DNA of 64,000 nt from Dyadobacter sediminis (GTDB lineage Bacteria > Bacteroidota > Bacteroidia > Cytophagales > Spirosomataceae). The notes under the pieces are model-generated. The model searched no databases. It was not told where the DNA came from and was given only the letters and a program-made list of their open reading frames with translations. Below are positions 23,868-32,149 of this stretch, one piece after another. Made by a program: the position numbers and the translations under genes. Positions within the stretch are counted from its first letter, which is position 1. Each line of letters opens with the position of its first letter. The stretch is taken from the NCBI RefSeq assembly GCF_005860765.1, contig NZ_VCEI01000025.1, forward strand, positions 992,001 to 1,056,000. The letters run 5' to 3'.

Positions 23868-26063
23868 TTAATAACAATCCATTAAAACCTGACTCCGGGA
23901 CTGAAAATAGCTGACGCTTTTGTCCAGATGTTTCTGACACATTTCTTCCAGCAATTCGACTACATTATTCTGCATGGAAAGCGATCCGCAGAGCATCATG
24001 ACACCATCTTTGGATAAAACATCCATAAGAAAAGCTTCGTCTCTGGCCAGCAAATCCCTTACATACTGCTTTTCACCCTCGCGTGAATAAGCCACATGCA
24101 GGCTGCACAATTTCTTGTCCGCCAGATTCCGGTCCATTGCATTTTTATATAAAGCAAAAGAAGCCTCATTCCGGAAGCCGCAGTAAAGGTGACAATCCGT
24201 TTGTACAGGCTGCTGATCAATCATGCCCAGGAACGGCGCAATGCCCGTTCCGTTCGAAATCATGACAACAATGCCTGCTTTTTCGGGAAAATGGAAATGT
24301 GCATTGCTGTCAATACGCGCATCAATCGTTTCGCCGAGCTTTAAACCGTAGAGATACTCCGAACCCAGTCCGTTCACGTGCAGTTTTACGCTGAGCTGTA
24401 CATCATTTTCAACTTTGCCGATTGAATAAAGGCGTTCACGATGATCGTCCGCAGGATAAACGGCGAGCAAGTCTCCGGAAGTGAAATCAAGTTGCTTTTC
24501 AGGCCGCATCCGGATTAAAAAAGCTTCTTCTGCATTGGAAACGGCCGTTTTACTGATAACCGTCAACGCATGCGGGCGATGCAGCCGGGGCGTAACCAAT
24601 CCCGCTGAAACGGTCAGCGGAACATCTGCATGCTGCGACCAGTTCGTTGCCCACTGGCTGAATTCATCGGGCGATTTATCATTTACCGTGTGAATTTCCA
24701 GCATAGGAACCGCCCAAGGCTGTTTGGCAAACAAATTGTCCACCTCGTAGGCATATTTGCAAAAATCCGGGTAACTGTGCGATCCGAATCCTACCACTGA
24801 AAAGCGGATAGGCTGCGGCTGCGGATTTCTTTCAAGCAGCGTTCCAAACTTGGAAGCATTTGTTGGCGCATTGCCCAAGCCGTAAGTCGCCGTCATCACA
24901 ATCATATGCGATGCTTTCGGGAAAGCAGTATAATGGTCCATTTCGGTTACATAGGCAGCTTTTCCCGAGTTGACCAGCTGCTCGTGAATGGCATTGGCAA
25001 AGCGGAACGTGCTGCCGTTTTCAGAACCCACGAGTATGATAAATTCACTTTCATCCGCTGTGTATTTGTTTTTCACACGGTTTGCCCGCCGCTTCCACGT
25101 GATTGTAAAACCGGAATAGATAAAGAAAAGAATATTTGCCGAAGCAACGGCCAGTACGACTGCCCAGGCAGCATTCGTCCGGCCGGTGTGCAGGTCGAGG
25201 CTCAGATTGGTGAGCAGCACCGCAGCCGGATAGTTCACTTCGCCCAGGATTTCACCGGTGATCTGATTAACTGTAATCTCGCGGTCGCTGAGTTTCAAGG
25301 TATAATAATCTTCCGGATCTTCAGAAAATGGAAACTCTACGGATTGAACTTCAGAAAGGCTGGTACGCCTGAAAACATCAAACTGATCCGGATTTGTTAC
25401 CGGTTCGGACCGGATTGCATCCAAGTCGATTTCATTGGAAAATTCCGGTGTGCTGATCAGTCCGAAACGGGCGAGAGAAAGGTAAGTGCCCGTAAGGGCA
25501 ATGATGATGATCGGGAGGAGGGAAAGCCGGCCGAGCACCACATGGTAATACTGCGCAAAATTGTCGCGTACAATGCGCGTGAAAAAGCGTTTCAGCCCGC
25601 GTTGCCGCTGAATGATCAGGATGGTTCCCGAAACAGCAATCAGCAATAACAGAAATGCCGTGATACCGATAAAAAACCGGCCGGTTTCATGCAGGAAAAG
25701 CGAGCGGTGCAATGCGGTTACCCATTCAAAGAATTCGGATTTTGGCTGCGGAGTCCCAAGAATTTTGCCTGTTTCGGGATTTACAAAAGCCAGCAGTTTT
25801 TCACCGTTTGCATCGCTTCCTTTTATTTGTACAAACTGGTTGGCATCCACGGTAAGCTCACTGATTCCCGGATATTGTTTCCGTAGCAAAGGAAGCGATT
25901 GCGCAAGGTTTATTTCATTGAATCGATCAGACCGGAAAGGCTGGATTTTCTCGGAAATCGGCTGAAAGGACAATAAAATGCCGGTTACGGATGCGAGTGT
26001 CATCAAAAGAAAAGAAGATACAGCCAATGCCAGATGGCTGTATCTCCATATCGAAATAGTCAT
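23868..26063 (-). CDS. PepSY-flavodoxin-NAD(P)H reductase membrane fusion
   Basis: This 731-residue protein joins three modules. The first is PepSY_TM with four hydrophobic helices (about residues 9-29, 131-152, 175-196 and 303-325). A flavodoxin domain follows (IILVGSENGSTFRFANAIHE, about 340-359, and TYGLGNAP near 395). The last is a ferredoxin-reductase-like FAD/NAD(P) domain (RLYSIGKV, GTGIAPFLGMI, LMLCGS-type motif MMLCGSLSMQ). It should pass electrons from cytosolic NADPH through FAD and FMN, and across the membrane. The 14-bp gap to the DUF2271 gene indicates one operon. Confidence 0.92.
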   Translation of the reverse strand: MTISIWRYSHLALAVSSFLLMTLASVTGILLSFQPISEKIQPFRSDRFNEINLAQSLPLLRKQYPGISELTVDANQFVQIKGSDANGEKLLAFVNPETGKILGTPQPKSEFFEWVTALHRSLFLHETGRFFIGITAFLLLLIAVSGTILIIQRQRGLKRFFTRIVRDNFAQYYHVVLGRLSLLPIIIIALTGTYLSLARFGLISTPEFSNEIDLDAIRSEPVTNPDQFDVFRRTSLSEVQSVEFPFSEDPEDYYTLKLSDREITVNQITGEILGEVNYPAAVLLTNLSLDLHTGRTNAAWAVVLAVASANILFFIYSGFTITWKRRANRVKNKYTADESEFIILVGSENGSTFRFANAIHEQLVNSGKAAYVTEMDHYTAFPKASHMIVMTATYGLGNAPTNASKFGTLLERNPQPQPIRFSVVGFGSHSYPDFCKYAYEVDNLFAKQPWAVPMLEIHTVNDKSPDEFSQWATNWSQHADVPLTVSAGLVTPRLHRPHALTVISKTAVSNAEEAFLIRMRPEKQLDFTSGDLLAVYPADDHRERLYSIGKVENDVQLSVKLHVNGLGSEYLYGLKLGETIDARIDSNAHFHFPEKAGIVVMISNGTGIAPFLGMIDQQPVQTDCHLYCGFRNEASFALYKNAMDRNLADKKLCSLHVAYSREGEKQYVRDLLARDEAFLMDVLSKDGVMMLCGSLSMQNNVVELLEEMCQKHLDKSVSYFQSRSQVLMDCY

Positions 26064-26077
26064 AAGGAACGCAGAAC

Positions 26078-26572
26078 TTAGTTGGGGCTGAACCGGACGT
26101 AGCGGATGAATCCGGTACCCTCACTTTTTGCCGAAAGCGCCTCGGTTGTAAGCGGAATTTCCAGGTCTTTTACATAATAGTTTTTGTCTTCCACCGCGCT
26201 TTCAAAACGCAGTTTGTAGCCTGCATTGATCTTGGCACTTTCAATTTCCAGCACGTTTACGCTGCGGTCGCCGCCGGTTACCGAAGCACCCGTAATGGCA
26301 CTGATGCTGGCCGGCTTCTTGGATTGGAACTTGTGCCATTCTTTCAGGCTGTTGTACCATTTTTTATCCGGGCCCATGACGTACAAGGTCTTGTCGTAAG
26401 CATTTTTGGGATTAATCAGCGACACCACGATGTAAGCGCCTTCGCCCATGTAGTTGGTCATCTGGATCATGCATTTGTACTTGCTGGTACCGGCCGTCTG
26501 CGCGATCGAAGAAGCAGGCCGGGCAAAGGCCAGCGTTATGAAAATGAGCGCCGTTTTAATTAGATCGGACAT
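26078..26572 (-). CDS. DUF2271 protein, candidate ApbE-flavinylated electron carrier
   Basis: The 164-residue exported protein has a signal peptide ending near SSIAQ (about residue 25) and the DUF2271 body (MIQMTNYMGEGAYIVVSL, DKKWYNSLKEWH). Residues 94-97 are TGAS within SAITGASVTGG, matching the [S/T]GA[T/S] core recognised by ApbE; Ser97 would carry FMN. The usual Asp three residues before the T/S is Ser91 here. It lies between the PepSY reductase and the ankyrin gene, so it probably accepts electrons from the reductase in the periplasm. Flavinylation is inferred. Confidence 0.82.
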   Translation of the reverse strand: MSDLIKTALIFITLAFARPASSIAQTAGTSKYKCMIQMTNYMGEGAYIVVSLINPKNAYDKTLYVMGPDKKWYNSLKEWHKFQSKKPASISAITGASVTGGDRSVNVLEIESAKINAGYKLRFESAVEDKNYYVKDLEIPLTTEALSAKSEGTGFIRYVRFSPN

Positions 26573-26577
26573 GAAAG

Positions 26578-28050
26578 TTATTTCAGGAAATGAACAGTAA
26601 CGTTATTTTTCGACAGTGATTCGTTTTCACCGGCAAGGTCAAAAGCAGTTTCTTCAAAGTTGGTCACAATGTCTTTTTTTGCGCCGATGGAAATCAGGTA
26701 TTTCAGCATGGTATCATCTTTGGAAATCATGGCGGCTTTGTGTAGCGCAGTCAGTCCTTCCTTGTTTTTGCTGTTGATATCGATGGAGTAGCCTTCCAGC
26801 CTTTTTACAAGCGAAAGGTCATTTTTTGCAACGGCCAAGTGATATAGCGTATTTCCGTTGCTTTGCGGCTCCGTCAGTTTGAAACCTTTATCCTGAAGCA
26901 CTTTCAGCCTGGCATCAAAATCAGCGGCTTTCTGCGGACTGTACGATTGTACCAGGTAATAAGCCAGATTGTCGCCATTTTTATCGCTGGTTTGGATATC
27001 GGCACCCTTATTAATCAGATAACCAACGACTTCCGGCGAGTTGCTGCGAACGGACATGGCCAGCGCCGAAACACCTTTCTGATTTTTCATATTGATATCT
27101 TTTATTTTGGAAGCAAGCATTCCGAGCACTGCGGTGTCGGCGTTGGAAGCTGCTGCGTTCATGAACACCGTATTTCCATCTTCATCCGCCTGATTTACAT
27201 CCACGCCCTTGCTCAGAAAATACCGGATGATTTCAGCCTGCTTCGGTTTGCGAACAATGGAGTGCAAGGCATTTTCACCGTTTTTGCCCGTAAAATTTGG
27301 CTTGATGTTCAGGCTTTCAAGGTATTGGTACACTTCAATCGGGTTGGCGCCGCGACGCGTTCCCTGCGCCGCCATCAGCATGGCGTTTCCGTTGGCCGGA
27401 ACCCCTTTCTGCAAAAGCGTTTTGAGCACTTCTATATTACCGCCTCGTGCCGCATAGCTGAATGCATTGTTGCCGGCAGCGTCTGTACTTTTCAGGTCGA
27501 GGCCTTTGGATATGAAGTAGTTGGTTAACGCAAGGTCTTTGTCATTGGCAACCGCCAGCAGTAGCGCATTTGCCCCGTCCTGGTTAAGGTCCTTTTTCAG
27601 ATCAGCGCCATGCGCAAGGCAGATGTCGTAAATTTTTGTATTGAGCTGACCGCCGCCGGCAGCAAAATTGAGCGGCGTAGCGCCATGACTGTCAATTACA
27701 TCGGCTTTGGCTCCTTTTGAAACCAGGTATTCCATGATTTCGGCATTGCCGCGATTGGCTGCCCAGTGCAGATAAGTGCGGCCGTCGTGCGTCAGTTTAT
27801 CCACCGTATTACCGGGCTGTGTGAGAAGAAATTCAATCGTTTCTTTAGGCGCCTGCGCATTGATCGCCATCACAACGGGATCAAAGCTCATCGGGTTGAG
27901 CTGCGCAGGATTGCTGCCTTTCTGAATTTCCGCTTTGACTGCATTTACATCCGGTGATGATTTCCAGAATGACTGATCCAAAAGGGTATTTTGCTGGGCA
28001 TGAACAGCAAAGGAGAGTAATGTAGAAACGGCGATTAAGAGTTTTTTCAT
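26578..28050 (-). CDS. exported ankyrin-repeat protein
   Basis: The 490-residue protein has a signal peptide (MKKLLIAVSTLLSFAVHAQ) and then about nine to ten ankyrin repeats, recognisable by blocks such as DGRTYLHWAANRGN, HGATPLNFAAGGGQ, AGNNAFSYAARGGN and EGLTALHKAAMIS. Ankyrin stacks bind proteins. It is the first gene of the group with the DUF2271 protein (5-bp gap) and the PepSY reductase, so a scaffold or partner for the periplasmic flavoprotein or the receptor is a reasonable guess. No catalytic domain was seen. Confidence 0.92.
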   Translation of the reverse strand: MKKLLIAVSTLLSFAVHAQQNTLLDQSFWKSSPDVNAVKAEIQKGSNPAQLNPMSFDPVVMAINAQAPKETIEFLLTQPGNTVDKLTHDGRTYLHWAANRGNAEIMEYLVSKGAKADVIDSHGATPLNFAAGGGQLNTKIYDICLAHGADLKKDLNQDGANALLLAVANDKDLALTNYFISKGLDLKSTDAAGNNAFSYAARGGNIEVLKTLLQKGVPANGNAMLMAAQGTRRGANPIEVYQYLESLNIKPNFTGKNGENALHSIVRKPKQAEIIRYFLSKGVDVNQADEDGNTVFMNAAASNADTAVLGMLASKIKDINMKNQKGVSALAMSVRSNSPEVVGYLINKGADIQTSDKNGDNLAYYLVQSYSPQKAADFDARLKVLQDKGFKLTEPQSNGNTLYHLAVAKNDLSLVKRLEGYSIDINSKNKEGLTALHKAAMISKDDTMLKYLISIGAKKDIVTNFEETAFDLAGENESLSKNNVTVHFLK

Positions 28051-28119
28051 AGAAACATAGTTATGGAGATGCGCGTCACTGCGGCTCTTTCATGAAACTT
28101 CAAGTAACATCACAAACTT

Positions 28120-28142
28120 AATAATAACTAGTCTAAATAATG
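28120..28142. promoter_or_regulatory. Fur-box-like half palindrome upstream of the ankyrin operon
   Basis: The bases include ACTAGTCTAAATAA and share the nine bases TCTAAATAA with the Fur-box-like site of the receptor. The opposite arm is degenerate. It lies 70-92 bp before the ankyrin gene. Common iron control of both halves of the locus is inferred. The rest of 28051-28453 holds no gene that I can support. Confidence 0.35.
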
Positions 28143-28424
28143 ATAGTTTTTTAAAATTGTCTGAACGAATGTGCTTAAAAAAAAAGGAAAGCCGGAAATC
28201 ATACTGGCATGTGCGTTCAGGATGGCTGTATGCATTTGCGATCTTTCCAAGTCGCTGGCCGAGAAAGTAAATTTCATGAATATGCTGCTTGTATGCCCGA
28301 AACGGGTTCTTGCAAACACACCCGTTTCAGTTACCGGAATTTGCATTCAGAAAACTTGGCAAATTGTCCTGAAAGCCCCTGATTTCAGTTTGACTCGCAG
28401 CCCTTATGTCCAAAACGGACGATT

Positions 28425-28432
28425 TAACTTTG
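28425..28432 (+). promoter_or_regulatory. -7 promoter element of the RibD/DHFR-like gene
   Basis: TAACTTTG is an exact TAnnTTTG match 22 bp before the chosen start at 28454, which implies a very short leader and supports that start over the one at 28406, which would lie upstream of the promoter. Confidence 0.45.
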
Positions 28433-28453
28433 TGGAAAAATCACGGAAAAAAT

Positions 28454-29029
28454 ATGAGAAAGTTAAAACTTCAGGTTCAGATGTCCGTTGACGGATACAT
28501 TGCTGGCCCAAATGGCGAGATGGATTGGCTGGTGCAGAATTGGGATGAAGAACTTCAAAATTACGTGCAGGAAATTACAGATCATGTGGATTGCATTGTG
28601 CTCGGACGAAAATTGGCTGAGGGTTTTATTCCTTACTGGAGCAGTGTGGCTGCCAATCCGGAAGACCCGCAGTTTGAAGCCGGACAAAAGTTTACAGAAA
28701 CGCACAAAGTTGTTTTTTCGAAAACGCTGAAAAAATCGGAATGGGACCATACGGTTCTGGCAGAAAATGAACTTTCCGAAGAAATTAACCGGCTGAAAAA
28801 CCAGGATGGAAAGGATATCATTGCTTACGGCGGAGCTACTTTCGTTTCCGCTTTAATCAGGCAGGAATTGATTGATGAATTCCATTTGTTTATCAATCCG
28901 GCTGCGCTTGGAAAAGGACTGGCCATTTTTAATGAACTTGATTCCCGGAAAACGCTGACTTTCATAAAATCCACCTCGTTTGGCTGCGGAATTGTGGTTT
29001 TGCGTTACGAGCTGAACCGCGATAAATAA
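28454..29029 (+). CDS. dihydrofolate reductase/RibD C-terminal family protein
   Basis: The start at 28454 gives 191 residues beginning MRKLKLQVQMSVDGYIAGPNG, the standard opening of the RibD C-terminal/DHFR-like family. The nucleotide-binding block DIIAYGGATFVSALI (about residues 122-136) and the closing LIDEFHLFINPAALGKG are present. Such stand-alone proteins are abundant in Bacteroidota, are NADPH-linked by homology, and mostly have no known substrate. A -7 element supports this start. It is a single-gene unit. Confidence 0.85.
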   Translation: MRKLKLQVQMSVDGYIAGPNGEMDWLVQNWDEELQNYVQEITDHVDCIVLGRKLAEGFIPYWSSVAANPEDPQFEAGQKFTETHKVVFSKTLKKSEWDHTVLAENELSEEINRLKNQDGKDIIAYGGATFVSALIRQELIDEFHLFINPAALGKGLAIFNELDSRKTLTFIKSTSFGCGIVVLRYELNRDK

Positions 29030-29278
29030 GGAATAAAAAGTTGGGTTGCAAAGATTCCTAATAACGCATGAAGCAGCTTTTAACCTGATTTTTAAATCTG
29101 TAAATGAACGGAATTCACAATTCACTCGATTAGAAAAAATTTAGAATATGAATCGGATCGGTGGGAATGATTTAAATGGTATGGTATTTGAACGTATATA
29201 TAAGACAAGTTATCAGATCAGTCATTCTGGTTTCATGTCGATCATGAACTCATCATTAATCCATTTACCGTCCAAATC

Positions 29279-29857
29279 ATGAAAAAAATTCTGGTTACCC
29301 TTTTTTTAGTAGCAGCTGCACAATTTTCCTTTGCCCAAAAGTTTAGCCTGGGGCCGAAAGCAGGTTTGAACATCAGTAATTATTCCGGTGGAAATATTGA
29401 ATCGGATGCATTGGTCGGATACCATCTTGGCGGCTTGCTGAATTATGGATTCGGCAATGTTTTTTCCATTCAGCCCGAAGTTTTATTTTCAACGCAGGGT
29501 GCAAAAGTGCAGAATAACGGCAATAAAGCGGATTTTAAAATCAGTTATCTGACTATTCCGGTTATGTTTAAATTTAAAACGAACGGCGGATTTTACGCGG
29601 AGTTCGGACCACAGGTCGGTTTCAGGACTTCTTCGGATGTTCCGGATCAAACGATTAACAATTTTGCTAAAAACCTTGACCTTTCCGGAGCAGTAGGAAT
29701 CGGGTACCAAACCAAAATAGGACTAGGAGTGGGTGTACGTTATATTGCAGGTATTTCCAAAGTAGGGGATTTTTCCGGTCAGAACCTGAATCCGGATTTT
29801 AAAAACAGTGTGATTCAGGCCAGTGTATTCTGGGCTATTCCATTCGTTGGAAATTGA
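29279..29857 (+). CDS. outer-membrane beta-barrel (porin family) protein
   Basis: The 192-residue protein has a signal peptide (MKKILVTLFLVAAAQFSFAQ), then FSLGPKAGLNISN, the common start of the PorT/OMP_b-brl_2 fold, alternating hydrophobic strands (GYHLGGLLNYGF, FAEFGPQVGF-like repeats) and a C-terminal aromatic strand (ASVFWAIPFVG). These eight-stranded barrels are common in Bacteroidota outer membranes; their roles are mostly unknown. It stands alone and is followed by a convergent terminator. Confidence 0.87.
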   Translation: MKKILVTLFLVAAAQFSFAQKFSLGPKAGLNISNYSGGNIESDALVGYHLGGLLNYGFGNVFSIQPEVLFSTQGAKVQNNGNKADFKISYLTIPVMFKFKTNGGFYAEFGPQVGFRTSSDVPDQTINNFAKNLDLSGAVGIGYQTKIGLGVGVRYIAGISKVGDFSGQNLNPDFKNSVIQASVFWAIPFVGN

Positions 29858-29894
29858 TTTGAATTAACCGAATTGAATTATTTGATATTAACAC

Positions 29895-29922
29895 AAATGC
29901 CGCCCGGTTTCGGACGGCATTT
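29895..29922. terminator. convergent terminator
   Basis: AAATGCCGCCCG and CGGACGGCATTT pair around GTTT with one mismatch and short A/T tracts. It lies between the porin (+) and the DUF486 gene (-). Confidence 0.7.
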
Positions 29923-29974
29923 CTATTGAAGACGGTTTGGTACTTTGCTTTATCAACAGTTTTAATTCGTTTTT

Positions 29975-30352
29975 TCAGGCTTTGAAAATAAAATAAACAG
30001 CTCCGACCAACAAGGCAAATCCGATCAGATGATTGGTATTTAAAGACGTGCCTTTAAAGAAAGTCAGAGAGAATATGACGAATACTATCAGCGTGATTAC
30101 TTCCTGAATTATTTTCAGCTGTACCAGTGAAAACGGACCTCCGGTTTCCGAAGAGCCGATCCGGTTGGCAGGGACCTGAAAGCAATATTCGAAAAACGCC
30201 AGTCCCCAGCTGATCAGAATAATAGTCCATAATGGTGTGGCGCTGTGTCCGTTTTCCTTACCGAAAAATTTGAGGTGCCCGTACCATGCAAAAGTCATGA
30301 AAGCATTGGAAAGAATCAGCAAACCGATTGTCATCAAGTATTTGTTCATCAT
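29975..30352 (-). CDS. DUF486 (DMT-like) small membrane protein
   Basis: A 125-residue protein with four predicted helices (about residues 5-25, 41-60, 77-99 and 106-124) and the family segments LSNAFMTFAWYGHLKF and SWGLAFFEYCFQVPANRIG. The latter is the signature of DUF486, a half-sized member of the drug/metabolite transporter clan. The M at residue 2 is an equally good start. Function is unknown. Confidence 0.87.
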   Translation of the reverse strand: MMNKYLMTIGLLILSNAFMTFAWYGHLKFFGKENGHSATPLWTIILISWGLAFFEYCFQVPANRIGSSETGGPFSLVQLKIIQEVITLIVFVIFSLTFFKGTSLNTNHLIGFALLVGAVYFIFKA

Positions 30353-30455
30353 ACCATTTTATTTTACAATTAACCTTGCATTCAGAAGCAAATAATTTCA
30401 TGCCATTCATTTTTGAAAATGACTTGGTTTACTGGACATTTGGAAAATAACAATG

Positions 30456-31577
30456 CTATTTGGGCGGTGCAACAAGCGAAGTAAGTGAACGCCAGACCCA
30501 TTCCACAGGTCCGAAGCGAAAACGTGATAACCATATGTTAGCAAAAAAGATCTGTCCGAAAAAGAAAAGCAAAGTAATGGCCATGGCGCCGGGTAAACCC
30601 ATTTCCATGCCATCATACAAATTATAATAGAGCTGAAAAAAAATGGATTGCATAAGATAAGCCGTCAGTCCGATCCTGCCCAACGGTATTAACCAGCTTA
30701 AAGATTTCACCAGTTTGGTCTGATAATATAATAATGTCAAAGCAGAAACATACAAACAGGAAAGTGAAATATTCTGCAAGGCAAAACAAATAACCTGCAG
30801 TATTTTATCGGCGGAATGCCCCGGCAAGTCAATCGTAAATTTACCGATTGTAAGTACGGTAAGCGTAATCAGAAAAATGCAGCAGCTAAAAATAACTACT
30901 TTTTTCAACAGGTTCTGTTTGGCGGAAATGTTGCTGAACAAATTGATTTTTCCCGCATAAAGTCCCAGTACAAACATGGAACTGGTAGTAAAAAGCCTGC
31001 CGGTGAATATGTAATAACCCAGTTTGTTCGGAAGCGGAATGCCGAGGTTTTTCATGCTGATGATGGCACCCCAGATTTCTTCCCTGAAAATAATACAGGG
31101 TATGCTTCCCAAAAAAAGCAGAATGCTTAATGCCAGCATATTCCGGCTTGTAAAATCACGGCAGAATATCAGTATCAAACCAATGACTGCATAAACCTGA
31201 AGTATATCCGAATCAAAAAACAGCGTATGAAAAGTCCCGATAGCCAGCAGAATGATCAGTCGCCAGATGTACAGTCTGATAAACGGAATTTGTTTCCGGA
31301 CCGCACTTTGATACATGACATAAAAGCTCCATCCAAACAGCAGAGAAAATATAATAAAAAACTTGTCCTCAACCAGAAATTCCACAGAACTCTTTACAAA
31401 CTTGTTTTTGGGCCCCAGTTCAAGAAGTCCCATGGTGGTATGGTTCAGAAATTTTTGCAGTGAATGGATCAGTAAAATTCCGAACAAAGCAAATCCGCGA
31501 AGTACATCGACAACCTGTATACGCTGGTATTGATTTTCAGTCAGTAAGTTTTGTTCTTTTTGTAATTCTTTTGACAT
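30456..31577 (-). CDS. DUF418 family membrane protein
   Basis: The 373-residue protein opens with the DUF418/acyltransferase-3-like motif RIQVVDVLRGFALFGILLIH (about residues 19-38) and has about ten membrane helices. The C-terminal block IPLGRIGLTAYLMQSIF and the tail with RFRFGPVEWVWRSLT (about 351-365) are typical of DUF418, which is thought to act in membrane acyl or solute transfer without firm evidence. A single-gene unit. Confidence 0.9.
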   Translation of the reverse strand: MSKELQKEQNLLTENQYQRIQVVDVLRGFALFGILLIHSLQKFLNHTTMGLLELGPKNKFVKSSVEFLVEDKFFIIFSLLFGWSFYVMYQSAVRKQIPFIRLYIWRLIILLAIGTFHTLFFDSDILQVYAVIGLILIFCRDFTSRNMLALSILLFLGSIPCIIFREEIWGAIISMKNLGIPLPNKLGYYIFTGRLFTTSSMFVLGLYAGKINLFSNISAKQNLLKKVVIFSCCIFLITLTVLTIGKFTIDLPGHSADKILQVICFALQNISLSCLYVSALTLLYYQTKLVKSLSWLIPLGRIGLTAYLMQSIFFQLYYNLYDGMEMGLPGAMAITLLFFFGQIFFANIWLSRFRFGPVEWVWRSLTSLVAPPK

Positions 31578-31759
31578 ATCTACTCGTTTCAGAAGATGCG
31601 GCCTGTAAACTGGATACAGGAATGGCCGGAGAATTAAATCCGTTCTTCTTTGTTAAATTAATTCTGCACTGATGCAGTACTTCAGTGGCTGGTTTCCAAT
31701 TAAAATCAATAATGTATTTTATGGTTATAGCATGTTGTGCATGTGATAAAATTAAAAAA

Positions 31760-31779
31760 GTTAACCTGTACAGATTAAC
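31760..31779. promoter_or_regulatory. 20-bp near-perfect palindrome
   Basis: GTTAACCTGTACAGATTAAC is palindromic apart from one pair, with an eight-base core CTGTACAG. It lies 180 bp upstream of the DUF418 gene in a 571-bp gap (31578-32149) in which I otherwise see no gene. It looks like a dimeric regulator site, but no regulator is linked. Confidence 0.4.
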
Positions 31780-32149
31780 ATTCCCAGAATCCGGCGCAAA
31801 AATTGATTTAAATACCTGCAAATGGCTGTTTATAATCAATAAAGTATACTTTTTGACTGCATTAAAAGCTTTTTATCAGTGACTTGAATGCCTTCGGATT
31901 GCTGGATTTCGTCAAATTATTCCGGTTATAACGGAAAATCATTCCTCGGAATAACAGCAATTTGAATCAACCATAGTTAAATATGGCTTTTTAAACTCAA
32001 AAAACAGGTGAAAACCCGGCCAAGTGGCCATAATGTCAAGTGGAACAGGCAAATGTTTCCTGAAATTGCAATATTACAAACCATTTGTTTCAGCTACCTT
32101 TCCAGGCCAATTTTCGGGTATTAATCTTTCATCTGTTGGAAAGTTATAG

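Noticed and set aside
24906..25649. Long open frame antisense to the PepSY reductase
   Set aside because: It is a shadow frame of a well-supported gene, with no domain or signal.
28171..28491. 106-residue frame upstream of the RibD/DHFR-like gene
   Set aside because: It overlaps the real gene's start in another frame and looks like untranslated sequence; the -7 element lies inside it.
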